Below, piece after piece: positions 23,751-30,127 of a stretch of DNA of 52,973 bases. The notes under the pieces were generated by a model that saw only the letters and a program-made list of their open reading frames with translations, was not told the origin of the DNA and searched no databases. The stretch is taken from the IMG/VR virus record IMGVR_UViG_3300046777_001769, positions 1-52,973 of that record; one strand, 5' to 3'. Made by a program: the position numbers and the translations under genes. Numbering within the stretch: position 1 is the first letter of the stretch; the number at the start of each line of letters is the position of its first letter. Origin of the DNA: a virus.

Positions 23751-23785
23751 TAGTATTAGGACACTTCAGAGGTGAGTAACTTTAA
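23751..23785 (-). repeat. Intercistronic repeat, copy 13 (second tail type)
   Basis: Reads TAGTATTAGGACACTTCAGA then GGTGAGTAACTTTAA on the plus strand. It contains the TAA of the 65-residue gene and lies next to the helicase ATG. Confidence 0.9.
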
Positions 23786-23979
23786 TTCGCCTTCTTATAG
23801 TAGTTCAGTTTATCAATCACACCTTGCATTGTAGCACGATTGTACCCATTCGCAAAGGATGGACTTCTCTCAGTTTCAGGATTAGAACTGAAATCAACAT
23901 TCTTGGAGACATTAACACCCTCTTGGAGAAGGCGAATGACATCATCAAAGACAAAATCAGGGATTTGAATGTAATTCAT
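23782..23979 (-). CDS. Small hypothetical protein (65 residues)
   Basis: MNYIQIPDFVFDDVIRLLQE is the likely start; a longer frame from 24135 reads through the upstream gene and hairpin and is rejected. A helix, a Ser/Pro/Glu-rich middle (SSNPETERSPSF) and a basic helix follow. Function unknown. Confidence 0.8.
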   Translation of the reverse strand: MNYIQIPDFVFDDVIRLLQEGVNVSKNVDFSSNPETERSPSFANGYNRATMQGVIDKLNYYKKAN

Positions 23980-24002
23980 TGCTTTCAGTGGTTTGATAGG
24001 TA

Positions 24003-24043
24003 AAGACAAAATAGCACGCTTACAGGCGACTGTGGAGCGTGCT
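24003..24043 (-). terminator. Strong hairpin with T-rich tail between two small genes
   Basis: An 8-bp perfect stem (AGCACGCT/AGCGTGCT) encloses a second stem ACAG/CTGT around a 4-base loop. On the minus strand it is followed by ATTTTGTCTTT. It sits 10 bases after the stop of the 52-residue gene and 24 bases before the 65-residue gene. It may terminate, or partly terminate and stabilise the upstream RNA. Confidence 0.7.
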
Positions 24044-24052
24044 GGTGGGCAG

Positions 24053-24211
24053 TTAATCAACCGCGAACATTTCATCAAACAACCAATCACCAGAACGCTC
24101 TTTTTCTTCCCATACTTTGTTAGCGTTCTCAGCAATCATTGCTTGCTCAATCTTCATATCAAGGGCAGATTTGGTCATGAACCAGTTACCGTTGCGGTCT
24201 TGCCAAAGCAT
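24053..24211 (-). CDS. Small acidic-tailed protein (52 residues)
   Basis: MLWQDRNGNWFMTKSALDMK followed by a helix and the acidic end GDWLFDEMFAVD. It starts 22 bases after repeat copy 14, whose ATG position reads ATA, so the repeat is only leader here. Function unknown. Confidence 0.78.
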   Translation of the reverse strand: MLWQDRNGNWFMTKSALDMKIEQAMIAENANKVWEEKERSGDWLFDEMFAVD

Positions 24212-24233
24212 AATGTTTTGAGTGTTGTCCTTA

Positions 24234-24268
24234 TACTACTAGGACACTTTGGAGGTGAGTAACTTTAA
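24234..24268 (-). repeat. Intercistronic repeat, copy 14 (second tail type)
   Basis: Consensus core with the GAGTAACTTTAA tail; lies between the head-type protein at 24275 and the 52-residue gene. Confidence 0.95.
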
Positions 24269-24274
24269 TTGGTC

Positions 24275-24952
24275 TCAACTCCCTGATGCTTGTGCTGCTG
24301 CTTTTGCTTTTGCTCTCATACGAACAGCAACAGCATTACTCCACTTTCCACCATCTGCTTCGTATTCTCTACGCATTTGTGCAAGAATCTCAGTAGCAGA
24401 TTTCTTAGTTTTTTGTGCTGCTTGAGTTTTCTCTCTATTTCTAGCAGCATCTCTCTCCTGACGTGTCATAGGAGCACCAGTTTCTGTTTTCCACTGTCTG
24501 CGTGGTTTTGCTGCTGGTTTCTTTTCTTGTTGTGGTTTAGCTTGAGCGATTGCTTGTGATGCAGTCTTTGGTTGTTCTTTACCACTTTCTTTTGCTTTAC
24601 GCTCAAGATATGCTTTACGCTGTCTCTCTTTAGCAGTCATTGCAGCACTTCCTTGAGTTCCTGCAGTTCCAGGTTTCAATGCTGTTGCACCTGCTCCTCT
24701 TCCAGGTGCAGGTGCTGAAGATCCTCTTTGCTGACCAACATCTTTGCGTGTCTTATAAGCAACTGGTTCAGTTTTACCACCACCAACTGCTTTTACTCTG
24801 CGTCTTTCAGGAGCAGTCTTTTTGCGCTCTTTACCTATTCTACCACCTGCACCAGTTTTGATAATGGAAGCACCACCGCCCCAACCAAGTTTACTAGCAG
24901 CATCAGCATCAGATGCTTCGCAAAGTGACATAAACTCCTGAAAACTACGCAT
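24275..24952 (-). CDS. Putative internal head protein with capsid-targeting N-terminus (225 residues)
   Basis: Starts MRSFQEFMSLCEASDADAAS. This matches the pattern of T4 internal head proteins and Alt (MK-x-[YF]-QEF-x-x-x-x-E), and SLCE|A fits the (L/I)-x-E cleavage rule of the gp21 prohead protease. After it comes a long low-complexity stretch rich in Ala, Lys, Arg, Gln and Gly, as expected for DNA-packed head proteins. A late box CTAAATAC sits 26 bases upstream, although the gene is in an early tract. Internal-head assignment is inference from these features. Confidence 0.65.
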   Translation of the reverse strand: MRSFQEFMSLCEASDADAASKLGWGGGASIIKTGAGGRIGKERKKTAPERRRVKAVGGGKTEPVAYKTRKDVGQQRGSSAPAPGRGAGATALKPGTAGTQGSAAMTAKERQRKAYLERKAKESGKEQPKTASQAIAQAKPQQEKKPAAKPRRQWKTETGAPMTRQERDAARNREKTQAAQKTKKSATEILAQMRREYEADGGKWSNAVAVRMRAKAKAAAQASGS

Positions 24953-24977
24953 TGTTCTATCTAAACACTACTTTTTA

Positions 24978-24985
24978 GTATTTAG
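24978..24985 (-). promoter_or_regulatory. Late-promoter box CTAAATAC
   Basis: On the minus strand CTAAATAC precedes the 225-residue head-type gene, inside the 3' end of the 66-residue gene. Late expression would suit a packaged protein. Confidence 0.6.
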
Positions 24986-25182
24986 AACTCTTCTTCCTTT
25001 GCTTTATATGCACCTTTGAATACACGTCCTTCAGCATAAAATTGCTTCACACGTTCACGTCGGGTAGCAAGTAGGAGATCATATTCTTCTTGTTGCTGTT
25101 TAGTGAACTTAAAATCTTGCTTCCTCCAAGCATCTTTCAGTTCACGAATGTGAGGAAGCACGTTAGGGATTTGTTCAATCAT
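24982..25182 (-). CDS. Conserved helical small protein (66 residues)
   Basis: MIEQIPNVLPHIRELKDAWR then FTKQQQEEYDLLLATRRERV: helical, charged, ends KAKEEEF. Probably an oligomerising or capsid-associated helix bundle, but no function is known to me. It stands 4 bases after the membrane protein upstream. Confidence 0.8.
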   Translation of the reverse strand: MIEQIPNVLPHIRELKDAWRKQDFKFTKQQQEEYDLLLATRRERVKQFYAEGRVFKGAYKAKEEEF

Positions 25183-25186
25183 TTGT

Positions 25187-25372
25187 TCAGGATACAGTAG
25201 AATTGTGATCGGTGGGGGTTTCTGTAGACACTTGCTTAGGTGTCACACGAACATTGTAAGGAGAATAATAAAACCGCTTGAAGGCAGTAACAACAATAAC
25301 AAACGCTGAAATGACACCAACCAAACCAAGGATGGTAACAGCATCGCCTCCAAAAGTATAAGTTTCAGGCAT
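25187..25372 (-). CDS. Small membrane protein (61 residues)
   Basis: Start at the ATG of MPETYTFGGDAVTILGLVGV, giving one long hydrophobic segment (VTILGLVGVISAFVIVVTAF) and a soluble Thr/Ser-rich tail. A TTG two codons earlier is less likely. The start is two bases after the upstream stop. Confidence 0.78.
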   Translation of the reverse strand: MPETYTFGGDAVTILGLVGVISAFVIVVTAFKRFYYSPYNVRVTPKQVSTETPTDHNSTVS

Positions 25373-25374
25373 AA

Positions 25375-25539
25375 TCAATAATCATAGTTTCCGTTAAGGT
25401 ATTCATTCACATCAAACTTGGTGTGAACATTGGGGAAAAGTCGGTCATCATCTTCCCCATCAGAGAGAAACTCATTCATCTCTTCAACAAAATCAAAGGT
25501 AGAAAAGTCTTCAATTTGAATGTCGTCGAAGCAGTCCAT
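25375..25539 (-). CDS. Small acidic protein (54 residues)
   Basis: MDCFDDIQIEDFSTFDFVEE continues with an EDDDRLF segment and ends NGNYDY. Strong negative charge and aromatics, again DNA-mimic-like but unproven. Starts 18 bases after repeat copy 15. Confidence 0.78.
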   Translation of the reverse strand: MDCFDDIQIEDFSTFDFVEEMNEFLSDGEDDDRLFPNVHTKFDVNEYLNGNYDY

Positions 25540-25556
25540 AATTTGTTTCTTGCCTA

Positions 25557-25591
25557 CATTACTAGGACACTTTGAAGGTGAGCTATTTTAA
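25557..25591 (-). repeat. Intercistronic repeat, copy 15
   Basis: CATTACTAGG start and GAAGG instead of GGAGG; otherwise consensus. No ATG at its end. Separates the 192-residue head-type gene from the 54-residue gene. Confidence 0.93.
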
Positions 25592-25592
25592 T

Positions 25593-26171
25593 TCAACGAG
25601 AAAGTATTGCTCTCATTTCTGCTCTTTTCTGTGCTTGTTGTGCTCTTGCCTCCGCGCCAAGTTCTTGATGAACATGTTTAATTTGTGCAGTTTTTTGTGC
25701 TGCTTGTCGCATTGCCACTTGCTTACTATAAAGATTTGGCTTCATATGCGGAGTTTGCTCTGTTTGCAACTCTCTCTTAATTTCCCTTTTTAGAGTTTCT
25801 CTTTCGGAAGATGCTTGTTGCTTCTCTCTTTGAGATGCTTTATAGTCTGCAACTTTTTGTTTATATGCTTGCATTTGCCCAAATTGTCTTTGTCGAAGAT
25901 CTTGTCTTCTTTGTTCTAGATCTTCATCAATCTTTTTGACAGATTTTGCTAGTTTCTTTATTCTATCAGTTACTGCCTTGCCTCCACTACGCTTCACAAT
26001 CAACTTATCAACTTCTTTCTTTTTCGGTTTACCCATTGGACCATCATAACGCTGAAGAGTATAGGAAATATTCCCTTCACTATCTCTCTTGTAAGTTCCA
26101 GGAACTGCATGTGGAGGAGTATCAGGTTTCTTACCCTCGCAGATTTGATAAAACTCTCTGAATGTTAGCAT
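25593..26171 (-). CDS. Putative internal head protein with capsid-targeting N-terminus (192 residues)
   Basis: MLTFREFYQICEGKKPDTPP again resembles the T4 head-targeting signal, and QICE|G fits gp21 cleavage (I-x-E). The rest is Lys/Arg/Gln-rich and helical (QRRQDLRQRQFGQMQAYKQK), suiting a DNA-binding core protein. Its start is one base from the stop of the frameshifted gene upstream, so the three head-type genes may be one late module. Confidence 0.65.
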   Translation of the reverse strand: MLTFREFYQICEGKKPDTPPHAVPGTYKRDSEGNISYTLQRYDGPMGKPKKKEVDKLIVKRSGGKAVTDRIKKLAKSVKKIDEDLEQRRQDLRQRQFGQMQAYKQKVADYKASQREKQQASSERETLKREIKRELQTEQTPHMKPNLYSKQVAMRQAAQKTAQIKHVHQELGAEARAQQAQKRAEMRAILSR

Positions 26172-26172
26172 T

Positions 26173-26819
26173 TTATCCTAATTCTCCCATTGCTTTTTGC
26201 TTACGAAGTTTCTTGGGGTTCTTCGTCTTGTCTGCAGAGAAGTTATCATCATTCTCATTATCAGGATCTACAGCACTACGATGTCTCGTGCGTCTTTCTT
26301 CATCATCCAGGTTTGAACGCATTCTCTTTGCTTCATCTGGAGAATATCTTCTACCACTGTTATACCATTCCTTACCTACATGACCTCTCTTCACAGCATC
26401 AGCACGAGTAGCAGACGCTTTTGCTTTTTTACGATTTGCCTTGAAATCTTTCATCGTCATACCTTCAGCAATCATAATACTCTCTCTCCACTCTTCACTC
26501 ATATTCACCATAATTGCAGATGCTGCCTCTTCAGTTTCAGCATATCCTTCATCAAGAAGATGTGAGAGGATGATGTCGTAAATATCTACTTGTTCTTTTT
26601 GCTCTTTTCTTTTTTCAATCTTTTTCATTCCTCGTTTAGCACCCTCAAATCTTTTAGATAGAGTTTTTTTATCTCCTCTAACAAATGCTCCCACAGCAGA
26701 AGCAGCATTTTTGCCGCATAAGATTGCGTTTTTTGTGGAGTATCTAATACTTCATCAAGTTGATTACTAACAACTTCCAAATATGCTTCTTGAAGATTGC
26801 GAATGTCTTGAGCGTCCAT
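26173..26819 (-). CDS. Head-type K/R-rich protein, complete only with a -1 frameshift
   Basis: Two frames overlap. The first (start 26819) reads MDAQDIRNLQEAYLEVVSNQ and would end after 64 residues. The second runs from about 26709 to 26173 and contains VDIYDIILSHLLDEGYAETE, a segment followed by a charged tail. Both parts look like one cyanophage protein of about 215 residues. A -1 shift at the five-A run (26708-26712) joins them as YAAK-NAASAVGAF. Reads as a frameshift mutation, an assembly error in a homopolymer or a programmed shift; the site is not a classical heptamer. A perfect late box lies upstream. Confidence 0.6.
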
Positions 26820-26839
26820 GTTACGAATAACTTTTTAGA

Positions 26840-26847
26840 TATTTATA
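26840..26847 (-). promoter_or_regulatory. Perfect T4-type late promoter TATAAATA
   Basis: TATAAATA on the minus strand, 20 bases before the ATG at 26819. Exact match to the T4 consensus; supports late expression of the frameshifted head-type gene and its neighbours. Confidence 0.8.
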
Positions 26848-26848
26848 T

Positions 26849-27139
26849 TCACTCAAACTCAAGGGTCTTATTTGAGTATTTGACTGATGGAGTTTCATAC
26901 TCTGGAATAGTAGAAGTTTCCACAAATACTTCAATCTTCGTCTCATCATTCCAGTGACGAATTACACCAGCGACAATAAAAGCATTGGTAATCAAATACG
27001 TTGCAAAAATAAAAGTTCGGATAAGGGCAACCTTATCCGATTCACGATCACATTTACTTGCTTTTTCACCTAATGCTTTCGCCCACCAACGCCAAGCACT
27101 CTTGTTCTTCTTCATATCTTGATTTTCTTGATCTAACAT
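26849..27139 (-). CDS. Membrane protein (96 residues)
   Basis: A charged N-terminus (MLDQENQDMKKNKSAWRWWA) is followed by CDRESDKVALIRTFIF and a membrane segment (FIFATYLITNAFIVAGVI, residues 44-61), then an acidic tail. This layout is common in cyanophage small membrane proteins. The start overlaps the upstream gene by 74 bases, so Met9 (27115) may be the true start. Confidence 0.8.
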   Translation of the reverse strand: MLDQENQDMKKNKSAWRWWAKALGEKASKCDRESDKVALIRTFIFATYLITNAFIVAGVIRHWNDETKIEVFVETSTIPEYETPSVKYSNKTLEFE

Positions 27140-27341
27140 ACTTCAACTGTTTCCAATCTTCTTTGTAACAAACTACAAGCAATCTTTCATTCTTATGAAT
27201 AGGACAACATTCATAGTTTTCTTCATCTTTAGGGCGAACAACATATTCAATCGTTATGTATTCATCATCCCTAAAATAAACCCAACCCTCAACACCTTTT
27301 GTCCATTCAACATAATCATTGACTTGTGGTTTGTATGTCAT
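27066..27341 (-). CDS. Conserved hypothetical protein (91 residues)
   Basis: Start at MTYKPQVNDYVEWTKGVEGW, whose ATG overlaps the upstream stop (ATGA). A beta-rich fold with WVYFRDDEYITIEY and CCPIHKNERLLVVC suggests an SH3-like or small barrel domain; Cys-Cys-x-x-His could contact metal. Role unknown. Confidence 0.82.
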   Translation of the reverse strand: MTYKPQVNDYVEWTKGVEGWVYFRDDEYITIEYVVRPKDEENYECCPIHKNERLLVVCYKEDWKQLKYVRSRKSRYEEEQECLALVGESIR

Positions 27342-27628
27342 ACAAAGAACGCATCTAATGGGGACTGCTTGATGGGCATTGTAGTGTAATTTCGCGTTTC
27401 CTTGATATTTACACAAGCACCAATGGTTTTACTATTGATGGGGGCGAAATACTCTCTGGTTTTGGTATTGTAGAAGGAGTGTATAGTTCTGGTTGGAACA
27501 CCATTATTATAGACAAACTTGCGAGTGTTGCATAACCAAATACTGACAACATTTCGCTTGAACTCTTCACACTCATAATAGTATCCTTCAGGGGCAGAAT
27601 AGGGGAGAGGCGGAACTTCAACAGTCAT
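27338..27628 (-). CDS. Hypothetical beta-rich protein (96 residues)
   Basis: I start at MTVEVPPLPYSAPEGYYYEC; a longer frame to 27697 reads through the coiled-coil gene. Beta strands with RKFVYNNGVP and TREYFAPINSKTIG suggest a small barrel. It overlaps the upstream gene by 11 bases. Function unknown. Confidence 0.78.
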   Translation of the reverse strand: MTVEVPPLPYSAPEGYYYECEEFKRNVVSIWLCNTRKFVYNNGVPTRTIHSFYNTKTREYFAPINSKTIGACVNIKETRNYTTMPIKQSPLDAFFV

Positions 27629-27785
27629 AGAACTTGTCACGCGACATGTACTCAATTTGTTTTTGCAGTTGTGAGATTTCGTGTTCTTGTTCTGCAATTT
27701 TACTTTGCAGTTGTTCGATACGTTCTTGATACTGTTTCTTCAAATCAAACACCATCTTATTGGTGTGAGTAACGTGATTAGTCAT
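27618..27785 (-). CDS. Small coiled-coil protein (55 residues)
   Basis: Heptad pattern through IEQLQSKIAEQEHEISQLQK; likely a dimerising helix. TGATG overlap with the 80-residue gene upstream. Partner unknown. Confidence 0.8.
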   Translation of the reverse strand: MTNHVTHTNKMVFDLKKQYQERIEQLQSKIAEQEHEISQLQKQIEYMSRDKFYDC

Positions 27786-28027
27786 CAGGTTGTAAAGGAT
27801 TCGACTACGCCAGATTCTACATCCTCGGCAAGAGCATAAGTTCTTGCGCTTAACACATTTTCACGAAGAGTTGTGTAATGCTGCTCATAGAAGTTCCCAT
27901 CATCTTCTGCAGAAATCAGATCGAAACACTCATTGTCGTTTTCAGCAATAACATTCCAAAGTCCACCATATTCACTGGAGGGAAAAGGGATGTAATGGTC
28001 AACGATGTAAAGAAACTTTTGTGCCAT
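27785..28027 (-). CDS. Conserved hypothetical protein (80 residues)
   Basis: KFLYIVDHYIPFPSSEYGGL with NDNECFDLISAEDD and an acidic end is a style I associate with cyanophage hypotheticals. Alternating strands and helices suggest a compact single domain. Function unknown. Confidence 0.83.
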   Translation of the reverse strand: MAQKFLYIVDHYIPFPSSEYGGLWNVIAENDNECFDLISAEDDGNFYEQHYTTLRENVLSARTYALAEDVESGVVESFTT

Positions 28028-28047
28028 TTTTATTCGTAAATTACCTC

Positions 28048-28161
28048 TTAATTGTAGTAGTTTTCGTCGCCTTCGTCAAGATTATTTTGGTCAGCAGCAA
28101 AGATAAATGCTGCACCGATTGTAAGTAGAGAACCCAGTCCCATTCCAAGTAGAAAAGTCAT
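28048..28161 (-). CDS. Tiny membrane protein (37 residues)
   Basis: MTFLLGMGLGSLLTIGAAFI is one transmembrane helix followed by an acidic tail (NNLDEGDENYYN). TGATG overlap with the next gene. Leads or belongs to a run of five small membrane proteins. Confidence 0.75.
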   Translation of the reverse strand: MTFLLGMGLGSLLTIGAAFIFAADQNNLDEGDENYYN

Positions 28162-28298
28162 CAATAAAACTCCGCCAAGTAGTAGTCAACGGGAACTTCA
28201 AGTTTAGCTGCTTCCCGTTCAACTTCTTTCCAGAACTCTTCTGCTACTTTGTTCATTTCTGCTTGTTTAATGAGATCACGAAGTTTTTTAGAAATCAT
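28161..28298 (-). CDS. Small charged helical protein (45 residues)
   Basis: MISKKLRDLIKQAEMNKVAE is a basic/acidic amphipathic helix ending in VPVDYYLAEFY. Overlaps the downstream gene by one base. Function unknown. Confidence 0.75.
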   Translation of the reverse strand: MISKKLRDLIKQAEMNKVAEEFWKEVEREAAKLEVPVDYYLAEFY

Positions 28299-28299
28299 T

Positions 28300-28413
28300 T
28301 TAGTTAAAATGCGATTCGTTTTTTGGTCGAATTACCTTAAAATAGTAGGTAAGTATCAATAATACTAATACTACCAACATAAGGTAGGTAAAGACACCAA
28401 CTGCAAGCGTCAT
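28300..28413 (-). CDS. Tiny membrane protein (37 residues)
   Basis: A single hydrophobic segment (LAVGVFTYLMLVVLVLLILT) with a basic C-terminus (YYFKVIRPKN), so the C-terminus probably stays in the cytoplasm. ATGA overlap with the upstream gene. Function unknown. Confidence 0.75.
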   Translation of the reverse strand: MTLAVGVFTYLMLVVLVLLILTYYFKVIRPKNESHFN

Positions 28414-28568
28414 TTAATCTCAGCAGAGGGAGGTTTCTTTAGATTATCTATCGCTTTAGAACGATAGTAGGCATCATAAAGACTTTCATCACGCTGGATT
28501 AGAAAGATATTCCAACCAAGAATGACTGCAAAACCAATCAATCCAGCAACAATGTATTTGCGGTTCAT
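28410..28568 (-). CDS. Small membrane protein (52 residues)
   Basis: MNRKYIVAGLIGFAVILGWN spans the membrane once; the soluble part is helical and basic. ATGA overlaps at both ends tie it to the prohibitin-like gene upstream. Confidence 0.78.
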   Translation of the reverse strand: MNRKYIVAGLIGFAVILGWNIFLIQRDESLYDAYYRSKAIDNLKKPPSAEIK

Positions 28569-28969
28569 TTGTTCATTTGAAGTGTAGGGACAGGCATACC
28601 ACCTTCGGTAGGAACGTAGATCGTCACGTTACCTTTATTAGATCCTTCTTCCAGACCAGTGATGTAAAGATACTGGAGATACTCACGGTTATCTTTCAGA
28701 CTATCACCGATAATTTGGTTTGCTTTGGCAACACCAGTAGCACGGATGATTTCAGCATCAGCAAGTTGCTGAGCACTATCTTTCTTTGCTTGTGCTTCCA
28801 ACACTGCTACCTGTCGGGTATATTCTGCTTTCTGAAGTTCTGCTTTACCAGCAAGAGATTGTTGCCATACGTTGTATTGAGGACCACCAATAAAGAGGAT
28901 ACCACCAATGAAGAACACACCAGCAATAAAGAGAATAGCAGGAGGGTCAATAAATCCGTTTTGTTTCAT
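28565..28969 (-). CDS. Membrane-anchored prohibitin/SPFH-like C-terminal protein (134 residues)
   Basis: One membrane segment (ILFIAGVFFIGGILFIGG, residues 12-29) is followed by an Ala/Glu/Lys-rich helix with ADAEIIRATGVAKANQII and NREYLQYLYITGLEEGSNKG. That phrase is typical of the C-terminal part of SPFH/prohibitin proteins, so this looks like a truncated relative without the SPFH domain. SPFH proteins shape membrane protease complexes; a phage version could act at the host membrane. Function inferred weakly. Confidence 0.65.
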   Translation of the reverse strand: MKQNGFIDPPAILFIAGVFFIGGILFIGGPQYNVWQQSLAGKAELQKAEYTRQVAVLEAQAKKDSAQQLADAEIIRATGVAKANQIIGDSLKDNREYLQYLYITGLEEGSNKGNVTIYVPTEGGMPVPTLQMNK

Positions 28970-29169
28970 TTTGTAGATACTCCAGAGTTCTTAAAGATAA
29001 GATTGGCAAGAGCGATGATAGCAAAGTTCTGCCAGAAGGTCAAAGATACATTAAACCAAGACAAAATAAGTCCAAGCAACCATGCCTCAAAGAATAGACT
29101 TACTGTTACAATAATAACAGCACCAAAGACAACACCAAGAGCAGTAGGAATATCAGTAGTAGGTTTCAT
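28966..29169 (-). CDS. Two-segment membrane protein (67 residues)
   Basis: Two hydrophobic spans (ALGVVFGAVIIVTVSLFFEA and NFAIIALANLIF) separated by a short loop with LSWFNVSLTFW. ATGA overlap with the prohibitin-like gene. Possibly a partner of that protein. Confidence 0.75.
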   Translation of the reverse strand: MKPTTDIPTALGVVFGAVIIVTVSLFFEAWLLGLILSWFNVSLTFWQNFAIIALANLIFKNSGVSTK

Positions 29170-29172
29170 AGA

Positions 29173-29583
29173 TCAAACAGCAAGAGCAGCAGAGGGGATT
29201 TCAACTTCTTTTACAAGATCGGGGTGAACATCACCGTGAAGATCATAACACACCCACTCACCATTGGTAAAGAGGTAAGCATATTCTTCACCATTACACA
29301 GATACTCATTCAGGTTAGCATCATGGCGAGGAGGGCAATCTTCACCACGCTGAGAGTAATACTCGGGTCCATAAACACCCTTTACAGCACTATCATCCCA
29401 GCGATCATCAGTCCAGCAGGAACTCATATCGCCACCATCAATCAGTTCTTCAGCAAGAGAACGTGAGTTGTAGTGAGTGTTCAGAATACGACCCAACCAT
29501 TCGGGATAACCATCCCAGTGGTGATACGCAGAAAGAATAGAACCATCTTTGAGTTCAAGACCAATTCGTGCTCGGGTTGCCAT
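29173..29583 (-). CDS. Conserved hypothetical protein (136 residues)
   Basis: RIGLELKDGSILSAYHHWDG then YPEWLGRILNTHYN and GDMSSCWTDDRWDD. I recognise this as a widespread phage/plasmid protein with conserved HHWDG and SSCWTD, but its activity is not known. Repeat copy 16 is 16 bases upstream. Confidence 0.82.
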   Translation of the reverse strand: MATRARIGLELKDGSILSAYHHWDGYPEWLGRILNTHYNSRSLAEELIDGGDMSSCWTDDRWDDSAVKGVYGPEYYSQRGEDCPPRHDANLNEYLCNGEEYAYLFTNGEWVCYDLHGDVHPDLVKEVEIPSAALAV

Positions 29584-29599
29584 TTGAGTGTTGTGCTTA

Positions 29600-29634
29600 C
29601 ATTACTAGAACACTTTGGAGGTGAGCTATTTTAA
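29600..29634 (-). repeat. Intercistronic repeat, copy 16
   Basis: Rightmost copy; CATTACTAGA replaces the usual left end. No repeat ATG. Lies between the HHWDG-type gene and the 54-residue gene. Confidence 0.93.
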
Positions 29635-29635
29635 T

Positions 29636-29800
29636 TCAACCACCCTTTTCTCTCAAACTACGCACAAGATACTCAGTAAACTCTTCCATTTTTTCTGGAA
29701 CTACAGCAGCAGGTCGCTCATTGATTGCATTTTTGAGTGCTGTCATTTCTTTCCATTCTTCATCAGTAAGTTTTTGATGTTTGCCCGATGAAAGAGTCAT
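29636..29800 (-). CDS. Conserved small helical protein (54 residues)
   Basis: Starts MTLSSGKHQKLTDEEWKEMT with ALKNAINERPA and VPEKMEEFTEYLVRSL. The EEWKEMTALKNAIN helix is one I have seen in many cyanophage small proteins. Function unknown. Two bases separate its stop from repeat copy 16. Confidence 0.8.
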   Translation of the reverse strand: MTLSSGKHQKLTDEEWKEMTALKNAINERPAAVVPEKMEEFTEYLVRSLREKGG

Positions 29801-29893
29801 AAATTTGCTCCCGTGATTATGTCCATATCCTAACAGTATTTAAGGGAGATGTGCTGTTTCTTAATATTCTCTTTGGGATTGATTAACAGTTCT

Positions 29894-30127
29894 TTACGAA
29901 TTAAAAAACGTACCAAATCCACCTCTTTCATCTCCAAAACCTTTCATTCTGTCCTCCAATTTATCAAGAAGTTGATCAGTCTTAATTAGAGTATCAATTC
30001 GACAAATCATTTCAGAAATCTCACGCGAAACAAAAGGTTTCTCTTGACGTGCAGAATATGCTAAAGCATTTCGTAGATTTGCTTCTGCCTCCTTCAAACT
30101 TTGTTCTACAGATTCACTCAGGGCCAT
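29894..30127 (-). CDS. Conserved helical protein (77 residues)
   Basis: MALSESVEQSLKEAEANLRN begins a mainly helical protein with SREISEMICRIDTLIKTDQL; the tail is Gly/Phe-rich (GFGDERGGFGTFFNS). The start overlaps the end of the AbrB-like gene by 14 bases. Function unknown. Confidence 0.8.
   Translation of the reverse strand: MALSESVEQSLKEAEANLRNALAYSARQEKPFVSREISEMICRIDTLIKTDQLLDKLEDRMKGFGDERGGFGTFFNS

Noticed and set aside
23980-24135. Long N-terminal extension of the 65-residue gene
   Set aside because: It would read through the strong hairpin and the end of the 52-residue gene; the internal ATG starts the compact domain.
12791-29634. CRISPR-like array interpretation of the 16 repeats
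   Set aside because: Spacers would be whole genes of irregular length; the repeat is always at gene borders and fixed to one strand. It is an intercistronic element.
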